Positions 20,708 through 29,932 of a DNA stretch of 64,000 nucleotides are shown one piece after another. Position 1 is the stretch's first letter; every line of letters starts with the position of its first letter. The notes below the pieces were generated by a model. That model had not been told where the DNA came from. It worked only from the letters and a program-made list of their open reading frames with translations, and searched no databases. The position numbers and the translations under genes are program-made. Source of the stretch: Listeria ivanovii subsp. ivanovii (lineage in GTDB: Bacteria > Bacillota > Bacilli > Lactobacillales > Listeriaceae); the NCBI RefSeq assembly GCF_900187025.1, contig NZ_LT906478.1:1472001-1536000 (forward strand). The letters run 5' to 3'.

Positions 20708-21739
20708 TCATACCGTCTTTTGTCGATTGTCTTGTAATTCAAACAAAAACCACTCTAGTTTTTGTTCTTTATCGCCAAAACCAGTTTTCATTTCATAATC
20801 TATTTCAGCTAATCGTTTTAATGCTTGATTTAGTTGGCTTTCTGAAAAGTTCTTCGCTTGTTTAGAAGCTAGTTTAATTCGAAATGGATGCACTTTCAGC
20901 TTGGTGACAGCTTGTTGCTGTGAATACCCTTGCTGTTCTAGTAATTTTAATTGGTTTAATAGTCTAAACTGACTAGAAATTAATGCTAGAATTTTGATAG
21001 GCTCTTCTTTTTGTTTTAATAAATCATAATAAATTCGAAGTGCACCAGCAATATCCATCGCAATCATTTTGTCTAGTAACAAGAAAATATTTTGTTCTAA
21101 TGATCGAACAACTAAAGATTCTACATCTTGAATCGTGATTTCTTTCGTTTCAAAGCAATATAGCATTAATTTTTGCAATTCATTCATCGCGGTTGTAAGT
21201 TGACCACTTGTTAATTCAGTAAGCCGCGTAATTGCCGCTTGGGACATTTGCATATTGTTCTCACTTAATTTAGTGCCAATCCACTTCTTTAGTTCACTTT
21301 CATTAGGTCTTTTTGCTTCAATTATCGTAGCCGTTTTTTTGAGGAGTTTAGTGAGTTTTTTTCGCTCATCCAACTTCTCGACATGTGCCACAAAGCATAG
21401 CACTGAATAGTCAACTGGTTCATTTAGATATGCTTCTAGTTTAACTGTGTCGTGTTCCACTTTATTTTTGCTTTTTTCTGATGTTAAAAAAATCGGGTTG
21501 TTTGCCATTACTAAGCGTTTGTCACCAAAAAACGGCATACTTTCCGCTTCTTGCACAATTGCTTCTATTGGTATTTCTTCTAAATCAAGATTTGCATAAT
21601 TAAATTCTACTTCTTCCCCGGCTAAAATATTATCTATTAAAAGTTGTTTTGTTTCGTTAATAATATAATCTTCTGTACCAATGATTAAATATACTGGGCT
21701 GATTTTCTTTGAACGAATCTGTTTCCATTCTGGTAGCAT
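20708..21739 (-). CDS. holA: DNA polymerase III delta subunit
   Basis: The delta subunit opens the beta clamp as part of the clamp loader. The 343-residue protein begins MLPEWKQIRSKKISPVYLIIGTEDYII and shows the family motifs EAESMPFFGDKRLVM (AAA-like wing) and the C-terminal collar domain (FRLLNQLKLL, PFRIKLA). It follows comEC on the minus strand after about 70 bp, the usual Bacilli order comEC-holA, and may be co-transcribed. Confidence 0.95.
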   Translation of the reverse strand: MLPEWKQIRSKKISPVYLIIGTEDYIINETKQLLIDNILAGEEVEFNYANLDLEEIPIEAIVQEAESMPFFGDKRLVMANNPIFLTSEKSKNKVEHDTVKLEAYLNEPVDYSVLCFVAHVEKLDERKKLTKLLKKTATIIEAKRPNESELKKWIGTKLSENNMQMSQAAITRLTELTSGQLTTAMNELQKLMLYCFETKEITIQDVESLVVRSLEQNIFLLLDKMIAMDIAGALRIYYDLLKQKEEPIKILALISSQFRLLNQLKLLEQQGYSQQQAVTKLKVHPFRIKLASKQAKNFSESQLNQALKRLAEIDYEMKTGFGDKEQKLEWFLFELQDNRQKTV

Positions 21740-21808
21740 CTATTTCGCCTCACTTCATTCTTATTTCTCTTTCTCTATGGTAAAACATGAAATAAGAGAT
21801 AGCAAGTT

Positions 21809-24037
21809 TTATTTAAATGTGGTTCGAAACCCTGCTCCAAACGTATAGTTGATTTCACCGCTCAGATCTGTTCTTATAATAGTGACATTTCTATCCTCTA
21901 ATGTTTTTATTGTTTCTTCATGAGGATGTCCAAATTGATTTTCGACTCCACATGAAATGATGGCAAATTTTGGTGTCACTTTTTGGATGAATTCTTTTGA
22001 GCTGGAGGTTTTACTGCCATGATGACCAACTTTTAAAATATCTGCTTGGATTGGCTTATCTAAAATTGCTCGTTCCCCACTCGATTCTAAATCTCCTGTA
22101 AAAAGCCATATTTTATTGTCCAAATTTGCTTTTAATACAATAGAATCATCATTGCCTCCATTGCCTGATTGCTCTGGATATAAGCATTCAAAAGTACTAT
22201 TACCAACTTGCCACTTAGCTCCTGCTAAAATGATTGTTCGCTTTACTTCTGGCATCACTTTAAGTGTTTGTTTCATTATCGTTTTATTTTCTGCACCTTT
22301 AGCAAAAATCAGTTCTTTAATCGTGATATTTTTTTGTAAGTCATCTAAACCTTCCATATGATCCGCATCACTATGTGTAATTATTACCTTATCTAGTGTG
22401 CGAATTCCTTTAGATTTTAATACTGGTGTTAGCGTACTCCCTCCAACAGTATAAGGCTTCTTCTTTATCGCCCATGATTCTTTGGAAAATGGTAACTGTC
22501 CACCAGTGTCAATTAAATAGTTTCCTTGGTTATAAGGTAATTGAATTAAAATACTGTCACCTTGCCCTACGTCAATAAAACTGACTTTTCCGGTAAAATT
22601 GAAACTTGATAGATAACAGAGACAACAAAAGCCAATAAATAAACCAATCGGAAAAGATTTCTTTTGCCATCGATAAAAAAAGAGAAGTATAGTGATAATT
22701 AATAGAACGAACATAACTGTTGTTGGCCTACCAGTTATTATGGTTTGATATGGGATTTTTGCTAACAAATCTGTTAAACTCTCTATTACTTGAATAAAAA
22801 TAGTAAGTGCTTTTTCTGGGATTATGATTAACTTGGAAGATATTAATGATAATAAAAAAATGAGAAAACATCCTGGCAAGATAATCATTGCAAAAATTGG
22901 TACATAGAGCAAATTAAAGAAAATGCCTACCCAAGAGAATGAATAGAAATGATACATCATAACAACGGAAGACATCATAGTAGATATAAAGGAAATGGCC
23001 AGTGACTTAGCTAGCGGATGCTGCTGTCTTCTTAAAAGCTGGCGCGAAGATAAAATAATTCCAAAAGATACGGCAAAAGAAAGTTGAAATCCAACTTCAT
23101 ATATAATGTAAGGTTGTAAAAAGAAAAACAAAATAAACGATAAACAAATAACAGAAAATGAACTCCATCTACTAGAAATCCTTTCTGAAAGCAAAAGTAA
23201 GCCAGTCATTGTGGCTGCTCGAATAACGGGTGCATTTGCCCCTGTTAAAACAACATAGAATGGTAAAAAAATAAGCAGAAACAAAATGGCTCGCTCTCTA
23301 ATTATACCAACTCTTAGAAATAAAAAGTAAATTGCTCCAATAAGTAAATTAACATGAAGCCCTGAGATTGCTAACAAGTGAACAACACCCATTTGTTGAT
23401 ATGCCTCATACATATCTGTATCGAAACCATTTTTATCACCAGCGATTAGAGCTAGAAAATAAGGATTTATTTCTGAGGAAATTTGCTCCGTTAGATGATT
23501 AACTAAACGTAGACGGACATTTTGGATGCGCATTAATATGGATGGCGAAGTTGGCTTAGACACATGAAGCGTAGCAGCTTGGAGAAGATAGTTCATGTTT
23601 TTGTGCTGAAGGTAATCTTTGTAATTAAATTGGTTTTGATTTCGGTTAACGGAAGGTTCTTCTAAGCTACCATTTATAGATACAAATTGCCCATACACAA
23701 GATTTTTCAAACGCTTTTGTTCTTCTTCTGTAGGGATTTTATAAGTTAATTGGAATTTCTCTTTCTCGCAACGAACCACTGCTTGAAAACTGTCTCCATC
23801 GACTTTTAGATCATTAATTAATTGACAGTTTCCGCTAAATTCTCCTGCAGTATGAGAAGATTCATTCATCTTATCAACTAAAAATAAAAAGCAACTTGTA
23901 AAAAGATAGACGAGGATAAAAAGAAAAAGAAGTTTGGATTTCTTTCTAAAAGCAAAAATCAGGAGCAAACAGATACACATGGGAACGAAAGAGCCGACAA
24001 AAGTGGTGCAGATAATAGCTAAAATAACAATAGCCAA
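21809..24037 (-). CDS. comEC: Competence DNA uptake channel ComEC/Rec2
   Basis: ComEC forms the membrane channel that carries single-stranded DNA into the cytoplasm. The product of about 742 residues has several N-terminal TM helices, a DUF4131 region, the competence domain (FLALIAGDKNG, GVVHLLAISGLHVNLL) with multiple TM segments, and a C-terminal metallo-beta-lactamase domain (THSDADHMEGL and GHHGSKTSS). It appears intact. The called TTG lies about 16 nt from GGGAGG, while an in-frame ATC lies 7 nt from it, so the true N terminus is uncertain by four residues. Confidence 0.94.
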   Translation of the reverse strand: MAIVILAIICTTFVGSFVPMCICLLLIFAFRKKSKLLFLFILVYLFTSCFLFLVDKMNESSHTAGEFSGNCQLINDLKVDGDSFQAVVRCEKEKFQLTYKIPTEEEQKRLKNLVYGQFVSINGSLEEPSVNRNQNQFNYKDYLQHKNMNYLLQAATLHVSKPTSPSILMRIQNVRLRLVNHLTEQISSEINPYFLALIAGDKNGFDTDMYEAYQQMGVVHLLAISGLHVNLLIGAIYFLFLRVGIIRERAILFLLIFLPFYVVLTGANAPVIRAATMTGLLLLSERISSRWSSFSVICLSFILFFFLQPYIIYEVGFQLSFAVSFGIILSSRQLLRRQQHPLAKSLAISFISTMMSSVVMMYHFYSFSWVGIFFNLLYVPIFAMIILPGCFLIFLLSLISSKLIIIPEKALTIFIQVIESLTDLLAKIPYQTIITGRPTTVMFVLLIITILLFFYRWQKKSFPIGLFIGFCCLCYLSSFNFTGKVSFIDVGQGDSILIQLPYNQGNYLIDTGGQLPFSKESWAIKKKPYTVGGSTLTPVLKSKGIRTLDKVIITHSDADHMEGLDDLQKNITIKELIFAKGAENKTIMKQTLKVMPEVKRTIILAGAKWQVGNSTFECLYPEQSGNGGNDDSIVLKANLDNKIWLFTGDLESSGERAILDKPIQADILKVGHHGSKTSSSKEFIQKVTPKFAIISCGVENQFGHPHEETIKTLEDRNVTIIRTDLSGEINYTFGAGFRTTFK

Positions 24038-24065
24038 ATAGCGCTCGATAACGTCCCCTCCCGGT

Positions 24066-24626
24066 TTAAGTCAACTTTTCTGAAATATTTTGATAAAGTT
24101 GTTCTGCTTTTTCTGGGGTAATATTTACTTCAACTGCTGCTTCTTTTACTAAAGTGCGCATTTTTTCTGCATTCCAATTATTTATTTGAAGAACAGATTC
24201 ATCAAATTCCACTTTTTGTAATTCTACACCAGCGATGTTAAATAGTTCTAATGCATATGGATGATTCTTATAATCTTTAGCAAAATAGACTTTCTTTATT
24301 CCAGCCTGAATAATTGATTTAGTACATGCTAGGCAAGGAAAATGTGTTACATATAATTCAGCTTTATCTGTTGTTGCACCAAACTTAGCACATTGTAAAA
24401 TTGCATTCATTTCGGCATGAATTGTGCGGATACAATGTCCATCGACAACGTAACAACCATGTTCAGCACAATGATCTCCACCAGCTATGGAACCATTGTA
24501 TCCACCTGCAATAATCCGTTTATCTCGAACAATTGTCGCACCTACCATTAATCTTGTACACGTGCTTCGTGATGATATTAAATGACTTTGCGCCATAAAA
24601 AACTGATCCCATGCGATTCTTTGCAC
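24066..24626 (-). CDS. comEB: ComE operon protein 2, dCMP deaminase-type enzyme
   Basis: ComEB is a zinc-dependent deoxycytidylate deaminase family protein. It is not needed for transformation in Bacillus but is conserved in the operon. The 186-residue product has the zinc ligands in HAEMNAIL (His-Ala-Glu) and PCLAC (two Cys), plus GGYNGSIAGGDHC for substrate binding. The start is a GTG 8 nt after AGGGAG. A promoter-like element lies between comEA and comEB, so it may be expressed apart from competence. Confidence 0.94.
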   Translation of the reverse strand: MQRIAWDQFFMAQSHLISSRSTCTRLMVGATIVRDKRIIAGGYNGSIAGGDHCAEHGCYVVDGHCIRTIHAEMNAILQCAKFGATTDKAELYVTHFPCLACTKSIIQAGIKKVYFAKDYKNHPYALELFNIAGVELQKVEFDESVLQINNWNAEKMRTLVKEAAVEVNITPEKAEQLYQNISEKLT

Positions 24627-24658
24627 ACTAAAAACTCCCTTATGATTTGATAAATATT

Positions 24659-24688
24659 AGTATAGGTGTTCAAGAGGAAGTTCGTCAA
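24659..24688 (-). promoter_or_regulatory. Candidate promoter upstream of comEB
   Basis: On the minus strand TTGACG (24683-24688) and TATACT (24659-24664) are separated by 18 nt, in the gap between comEA and comEB. Confidence 0.6.
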
Positions 24689-24697
24689 CCACTTTTA

Positions 24698-25300
24698 TTA
24701 TTTTACATCCAAATATTCTTTTAATTTTTCTACTGTTTTCTCTCCTATGCCGGTTACCTTTTGTAAATCTTTCATAGTTTGAAATAAGCCTTCTTTTTCT
24801 CGAAATTCAATAATAGCAGTTGCTTTTGATTCACCAATACCTGGAATTTGTTGTAAATCAGATGCAGAAGCTGTATTGAGATTCACTTTTCCATCAGTTG
24901 AGGCATTAGTTTGTCCGCTATTAGTAGTGTTAGTTTCTGAACCTTGTTCTCCCTTCCTATAAACATAAATGCTCATTTCGTCTTTTAGTTTTTCGGCTAA
25001 ATTGAGCTTCGCGATATCTGCTTCGTCTGTGAGACCTCCAGCGATTTTGACTGCATCTTGTACTCTAGCATCTAATGGGAGTTCATAAACGCCAGGTGAG
25101 CGGACGGAACCCTTGATATCAATATAGATGTATTTAGCTTCTTTTATCCCATCTTTGTCTGTGTTAGGTGCCTCTGTAACTGCCAAATTTTCTGTTACTT
25201 CATCTATCTGATCATCTGGCAGTAGTAAGTAAATGAGGCAAGCACAAATAACTAGAACAGTAATTAATACATGAAATTTATACTTTTTAAGCCATTCCAA
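24698..25300 (-). CDS. comEA: Competence DNA receptor ComEA
   Basis: ComEA is the membrane-anchored double-stranded DNA receptor for transformation. The 200-residue protein has one N-terminal TM helix (about 8-26), an SLBB domain (about 60-115: YIDIKGSVRSPGVYELP) and a Gly/Ser/Thr-rich linker. A C-terminal helix-hairpin-helix pair follows (VNLNTASASDLQQIPGIG and VTGIGEKTVEKL). The frame opens at a GTG overlapping the ribosome binding site; the TTG at 25300 (MEWLKKYKFHV) is spaced about 11 nt from GGAGG and is preferred. Confidence 0.93.
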   Translation of the reverse strand: MEWLKKYKFHVLITVLVICACLIYLLLPDDQIDEVTENLAVTEAPNTDKDGIKEAKYIYIDIKGSVRSPGVYELPLDARVQDAVKIAGGLTDEADIAKLNLAEKLKDEMSIYVYRKGEQGSETNTTNSGQTNASTDGKVNLNTASASDLQQIPGIGESKATAIIEFREKEGLFQTMKDLQKVTGIGEKTVEKLKEYLDVK

Positions 25301-25374
25301 TATGGATATCACCTCCCTTAATTATAATATTCGCCGTATATTTAAGAATCCCTTTTTGCCGAGTATTTCTAAAA

Positions 25375-25412
25375 GCGCATAAAAAAAGAAAGTAATCATG
25401 GATAATTACTTT
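25375..25412 (-). terminator. Terminator after the YqeM-type methyltransferase
   Basis: On the minus strand GAAAGTAAT and ATTACTTTC pair, followed by TTTTTTT. It overlaps the stop codon region of the methyltransferase and separates that operon from comEA. Confidence 0.88.
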
Positions 25413-26137
25413 CTAGCAACGAAAAATATTCTTTCACTGGTATCGGTTGGTTTTTCTTGGGTGAAATCAGCATAAACATCCATTTTCGTAAAGTGATGTT
25501 TTTTTAAGAGTGCTTCATAAGTAGCAATTGGAAAAGTTCGTTCCTTGTGAAGTTCATCCACTCGATGGTAGGTTTCATCTTCACCTAAAATAAAGAAAGT
25601 AAGCTCATGCTCCACTGAATGAGGAAATTCACCTGGAAAAGAATTCCAAATTGTAGAAATTTCTTCTTCACTGTCCCCGTATGAATAATCTTTGAAACCC
25701 TTATCTATCTTATAAAGAGAATGAACATCGAACAAAAAAAGTCCATTTGGTTTTAAATGCGTTGACACAGCTTGAATTGTATCTTCTAACGCCTTTTCTG
25801 TTTCTAAATAATTAAGCGAATCGCAAAAACAAGTAATGACATCATAAGTTTGCTTTAAAGAAAGTTTTGACATATCTTGCTCAAAAATTGGCAACTCTAT
25901 TTCTGCTGCAGCGACTTTTTCTTTTGCAACAGCGACCATTTCTGCGGAAAAATCTATCCCTGTCACCCTATGACCTAAAAAACTTAAACGAATCGCAAAT
26001 TCAGCTGTACCACATGCTAAATCAAGTATTTCTTGTGGCTGATCACCAATAAAATCCATAGAAAATTGAACCCATTCATCATATAGCTCTGAATCCATTA
26101 ACCGATCATAAAATCCTGGAAAATATTCATAACTCAT
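25406..26137 (-). CDS. Class I SAM-dependent methyltransferase (YqeM type)
   Basis: This 243-residue small-molecule-type methyltransferase has a SAM loop (ILDLACGTAEFAI) near residue 38, followed by VTGIDFSAEMV and CFCDSLNYL. The substrate is unknown. It ends the yqeG-yqeH-aroE-yhbY-nadD-yqeK-rsfS cluster, the same place as yqeM in Bacillus. TAAGGAG precedes the ATG at 26137. Confidence 0.9.
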   Translation of the reverse strand: MSYEYFPGFYDRLMDSELYDEWVQFSMDFIGDQPQEILDLACGTAEFAIRLSFLGHRVTGIDFSAEMVAVAKEKVAAAEIELPIFEQDMSKLSLKQTYDVITCFCDSLNYLETEKALEDTIQAVSTHLKPNGLFLFDVHSLYKIDKGFKDYSYGDSEEEISTIWNSFPGEFPHSVEHELTFFILGEDETYHRVDELHKERTFPIATYEALLKKHHFTKMDVYADFTQEKPTDTSERIFFVARK

Positions 26138-26193
26138 AGCTTTTTCTCCTTAAAAAAACAGGCGAGAAACATTCCCGCCCATTTTGAAATTAT

Positions 26194-26550
26194 TTAAGAA
26201 ACAAACGCAGCAGAAACATCTACTAACGGTGCGTCTCCCCATAGTTTTTCTAAATTATAGTATGAACGCTCTTCTTTATGGAACACGTGAATAATCACAT
26301 CGCCTAAATCAATTAAAATCCATTGTGCTGCATCAAATCCTTCTAACCGTTTTACATCTACTTGATTTTCTAATGCTTTTTCTTTAATTTCACGAGCGAT
26401 TGCTTGCACTTGTTTGTCAGAATTACCGTGACAGATAACGAAATAATCGGCAAAACTTGATAACCCCTTCATGTCTAACGCTAAAATATCCTCTGCTCTT
26501 TTATCATCTGCTGCCTTTGCGGTCAGCATTAATGTATCATAACTGTTCAA
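26194..26550 (-). CDS. rsfS: Ribosome silencing factor RsfS
   Basis: RsfS binds ribosomal protein L14 and blocks 50S-30S joining in starved cells. The 118-residue product has the Iojap/DUF143 motifs DYFVICHGNSDKQVQAIA and WILIDLGDVIIHVFHKEER. The start is a TTG, with AAGGAGA about 11 nt upstream inside the yqeK end; the gap to yqeK is 4 bp. Confidence 0.95.
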   Translation of the reverse strand: MNSYDTLMLTAKAADDKRAEDILALDMKGLSSFADYFVICHGNSDKQVQAIAREIKEKALENQVDVKRLEGFDAAQWILIDLGDVIIHVFHKEERSYYNLEKLWGDAPLVDVSAAFVS

Positions 26551-26554
26551 ATTA

Positions 26555-27130
26555 TTAATAGTCTCCTTCCAAATTTAAATTAACAAAATAATTATAAGCA
26601 TCCAGTGTATCTGGAAATACTGATTGGTTCTTTTTGATCAAATGCGTAATTGTGTTAGATAAGGCAAATAACATTGCTTCATCCAATGATTTAAGGGCCA
26701 GTCTGCGCGCCTTATATACACCTGGAAAAGTTCTACCAGGTTCTGTGTAATCAGCTAAATAAATTAGCTTATCAAAGTCTGTCATGGAGGCACTTCCAGT
26801 TGTGTGTAGTCGTATTGCTTCCAATATCTCATTATCTGTAATGCCAAATTCCGTTTCCGCTAAATAAGCGCCAACCGGGGCATGCCATAAGGAACGATGA
26901 AACTTGAGTAGTCGAGGATCATACTGTTCATTTTCAATAATCTTTATTGCGTCCTCATCTCGATAGTATTTTGCATAATCATGTAGTAGAGCGGTTATTC
27001 TCGCTTTCTCGACATCCATATGATAATGTTCTGCAAGTTCTACAGCTGCTTTTTCTACGCCTAACGTGTGTTTGAAACGTTCATTCGGCATAGCTGCTTC
27101 TACTTTTTTTAACACTTCATTTCTTTCCAT
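26555..27130 (-). CDS. yqeK: HD-domain Ap4A hydrolase YqeK
   Basis: YqeK is an HD-superfamily enzyme; characterised homologues are symmetrical diadenosine tetraphosphate hydrolases. The 191-residue protein shows [27 protein letters not shown] (the HD pair), [16 protein letters not shown] and [13 protein letters not shown]. It overlaps nadD by 14 bp, so the two are coupled. Confidence 0.93.
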
Positions 27131-27683
27131 AAAGCTGATGCTCCTTTATATATGACCATACTTTTTCTGGTAAAAAAAATTCTGCATTTTCGATATCATG
27201 ACGAATTTCAGTAGAAGAAATCTGCATTTCCGGCATAGTAAGCTGGATTACTTCACAAGAAACTTCGGCTTGATAGCTTGGGCGATTAACCCCAACAAAT
27301 GTCACCATTTTTACTAAGTCATCTATATGATACCACTTCGGCAAATATTCTACCATATCGCCACCGATAATAAAATAGAAATCCGTATCAGGCTGTTCGC
27401 TTATCATATCACGCATCGTATCATACGTATAGGACTTTCCCACGCGACCTAATTCACGCGGATCCACTTCAAAATAGTCGTTATCCTCAATCATTAATTG
27501 AAGCATTTCTAATCGTGCCTCACTAGATGCCATTCCGCTAATTTGCTTGTGCGGAGGGATTTTATTAGGTAGAAAAAGAACTTTTTCTAGCCCTAATTGT
27601 TTTTTAGCTTCTTCCGCCATACGTAAGTGCGCTAAATGTGGTGGATCGAATGTGCCGCCCAAAATACCGACTTTATGTTTCAT
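27117..27683 (-). CDS. nadD: Nicotinate-nucleotide adenylyltransferase
   Basis: NadD forms deamido-NAD from nicotinate mononucleotide and ATP. The 188-residue product has [17 protein letters not shown] with the HxxH nucleotidyltransferase motif near residue 16 and [12 protein letters not shown] near the C terminus. GTG at 27686 and ATG at 27683 are adjacent; the ATG is 9 nt from GGAGG and is preferred. Confidence 0.95.
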
Positions 27684-27700
27684 CACCTATTTCCTCCAAA

Positions 27701-27991
27701 TTACGGTAACTTGATTTGCTGCTTATTAACAGATGTTTTGTATAGAATAATTGTTCTGCCAATTACCTGTACGATATCCGCTCCTGTACGACTACTAATT
27801 TTTTCCGCAACAGTTTGCTTATCTTCTTCGCAATTTTGCAGAATAGAAATTTTAATTAATTCCCTTGCTTCTAGCGCTTCTTTTACTTGGATAATTAAGT
27901 TTGGTGACACGCTTCCTTTTCCTACTTGGAAAATTGGTTGGATGTTATGTGCTTCTTTTCTTAAAAAACGTTTTTGTGTGGCTGTTAACAT
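27701..27991 (-). CDS. yhbY: YhbY-type RNA-binding CRM-domain protein
   Basis: This small (96-residue) CRM-domain protein is associated with pre-50S particles. It starts MLTATQKRFLRKEAHN and contains QPIFQVGKGSVSPNLI and the GTGxD-like SRTGADIVQVIGR segment. The frame can be extended into aroE, but AGGAGG lies just before the ATG, which shares one base with the aroE stop (TAATG). This makes the pair translationally coupled. Confidence 0.94.
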   Translation of the reverse strand: MLTATQKRFLRKEAHNIQPIFQVGKGSVSPNLIIQVKEALEARELIKISILQNCEEDKQTVAEKISSRTGADIVQVIGRTIILYKTSVNKQQIKLP

Positions 27992-28812
27992 TAGTTTCCT
28001 CCTAATTGTTCGAGTACTGCTTCTTTCATCAGTGATCGTTTTGGTTTTACACCAGTCCATATTTCAAAAGCTAAAGCACCTTGATTAACAAACATGGACA
28101 AACCATTTTGGATAATCGCGCCGTTTTTCTTGGCTTCTTTCAAAAATGCTGTTTCAGCTGGATTATAAATAATATCAGAACAAATGGTTCCTTTCGTTAA
28201 GTTGGAAAGTGAAATAGGACTTTTATTTTTGGAAGCTTCTAAACCAATTGATGTGGTTTGAATAATAATCGTAAAATTGGCCAAGTTTTTTTCCGCTTCT
28301 TCTAGCGTCATAGCATAGTGATTGTCATGATTTTTTGTCATTTCAACCGCTTTTTCCGAAGTACGATTAGCTATGGTGATTTTTGCGTTTGTATGATTTT
28401 TGAGTGCAAGATAAATAGCTTTACTTGCACCACCTGCTCCAGTAATTAAAATCGAATCATTTTCAGTGATAGAACGAATTTCTTCTAAACCTTCTAAATA
28501 GCCTTTGCCATCTGTATTGAAACCGTACCATTTCCCTTCTTTTCGAAGTACCGTATTTACAGCACCGGAATCAGCTGCAAGAGGCTCAAGCTCGTCCAAA
28601 AAAGGTAAAATACGTTCTTTAAAGGGAGTGGTAATATTAAATCCACGTATCCCAGAAACCATTAATTTTTTTATTTCTGTTTCAAAAGCGTCTTCTTCTA
28701 TTAAAACCGAATTATATTCAGCATCCATTCCAAGTTCTTGGAAAATCCGATTTTGCATAGCTGGCGATAAAGAGTGTCTTATAGGATTTCCGATAACAAC
28801 ATATTTTTCCAC
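27991..28812 (-). CDS. aroE: Shikimate dehydrogenase
   Basis: AroE reduces 3-dehydroshikimate to shikimate with NADPH in aromatic amino acid synthesis. The 273-residue product contains GNPIRHSLSPAMQN (substrate pocket), a GFNITTPFKE loop with the catalytic lysine, the NADP motif ITGAGGASKAI and NGLSMFVNQGALAFE. The start is a GTG (MEKYVVIG) placed 8 nt after AAGGAGG; codons upstream belong to the yqeH overlap region. Confidence 0.96.
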   Translation of the reverse strand: MEKYVVIGNPIRHSLSPAMQNRIFQELGMDAEYNSVLIEEDAFETEIKKLMVSGIRGFNITTPFKERILPFLDELEPLAADSGAVNTVLRKEGKWYGFNTDGKGYLEGLEEIRSITENDSILITGAGGASKAIYLALKNHTNAKITIANRTSEKAVEMTKNHDNHYAMTLEEAEKNLANFTIIIQTTSIGLEASKNKSPISLSNLTKGTICSDIIYNPAETAFLKEAKKNGAIIQNGLSMFVNQGALAFEIWTGVKPKRSLMKEAVLEQLGGN

Positions 28813-28831
28813 ATGACAAGCCTCCTTCAAT

Positions 28832-29932
28832 TTAAACGAGTGATGTCCGGATAGTTGCACTAACACCTTCTGGAACCCAAGCAGTAATTTTTGCGCCACC
28901 TTCTGGAATCGTTACCCAGCCAAGTCCTGAAAATACGATATCCGCTTTTTCTTTCACATTAAACGTATAAGGAACTAGTTTTGGTAGTGTCTTCATACCT
29001 TCTTCGGTCGGTGGTTGAAGTACTAATCCGGCTTGTTTTTCATATAGTGCATCTGCTTTTCCTAATTTTGTGCGGTGAATTGGCAAGTTGTTTGATACAT
29101 AAACAACAAGTGATTTTCTGCCACCGGAAACATAATCTAGTCTAGCAAGAGCACCTAAAAATAGCGTTTGTTCTTCATTTAACTGAAAGACAGCTGGTTT
29201 AACTTCTTTTTTCGGTGTTATAGCTTTTAACGTTGTAGTATCAATAAAATGAGCCATTTGATGATGATTAATAATTCCTGGTGTGTCTACTAATACATTG
29301 CCATCCGCCAGTGGGATTTCAATTTTATCCAGTGTCGTTCCAGGAAATTGAGAAGTAGTAATCACATTGTTTTCACCAGAAGCTTGTTTAATAATTCGGT
29401 TGATCAATGTAGATTTTCCAACGTTGGTACAACCTACGACATAAACATCTTGACCATTTCTTAGTTCCTCAATTTTTTCGAGTAAAGTATCAAACCCGTG
29501 CCCTCTTTCAGCACTGACAAGTACAACATCTGTAGCGGATAGTCCTTGTTCTTTAGCACGTGTCCGCATCCAACGTGTTAATTTATCACGTTTTAATGAT
29601 TTTGGTAGCACGTCTTCTTTATTTCCCACTAATAAAACCGGATTATTTCCAGCAAAACGTGGTAGGCCTGGTAACCAACTTCCATCAAAATCAAAAATAT
29701 CCACAACATAAACAATTAATGCTTGTTTAGAGCTAATTTGGTTTAAAATACGTAAAAAATCATCATCTGTCAAAGCAACATCTTGTATTTCATTGTAATG
29801 CTTTAACCGAAAACACCTTTTGCAAATTACTTGTTCATTGTTTAAAGATGATTTTGGCGCATAGCCAATCTTGTCAGGATCTTCGGTTTGAATAATTGCT
29901 CCACAACCAATACATCTTATTTCTTCTGTCAA
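28832..29932 (-). CDS. yqeH: Circularly permuted GTPase YqeH, ribosome assembly
   Basis: YqeH is a 30S-assembly GTPase with permuted motif order. The 366-residue protein has an N-terminal zinc finger (CIGCGA...CKRC), then G4 NKED near residue 105, G1 GCTNVGKST near 170 and G3 DTPG near 216. A C-terminal RNA-binding domain follows. The TTG start at 29932 is set by GGGAGG and overlaps the yqeG stop as TTGA. Confidence 0.95.
   Translation of the reverse strand: MTEEIRCIGCGAIIQTEDPDKIGYAPKSSLNNEQVICKRCFRLKHYNEIQDVALTDDDFLRILNQISSKQALIVYVVDIFDFDGSWLPGLPRFAGNNPVLLVGNKEDVLPKSLKRDKLTRWMRTRAKEQGLSATDVVLVSAERGHGFDTLLEKIEELRNGQDVYVVGCTNVGKSTLINRIIKQASGENNVITTSQFPGTTLDKIEIPLADGNVLVDTPGIINHHQMAHFIDTTTLKAITPKKEVKPAVFQLNEEQTLFLGALARLDYVSGGRKSLVVYVSNNLPIHRTKLGKADALYEKQAGLVLQPPTEEGMKTLPKLVPYTFNVKEKADIVFSGLGWVTIPEGGAKITAWVPEGVSATIRTSLV

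Noticed and set aside
25301-25375. ComK box (AAAA-N5-TTTT pairs) upstream of comEA
   Set aside because: The AT-rich stretch lacks the paired K-box spacing needed; a ComK site is not supported by the sequence alone.
27636-28088. Open frame of 150 codons on the plus strand over nadD, yhbY and aroE
   Set aside because: Lies antisense to well-supported genes, has no ribosome binding site, and its composition matches a reverse-frame shadow.
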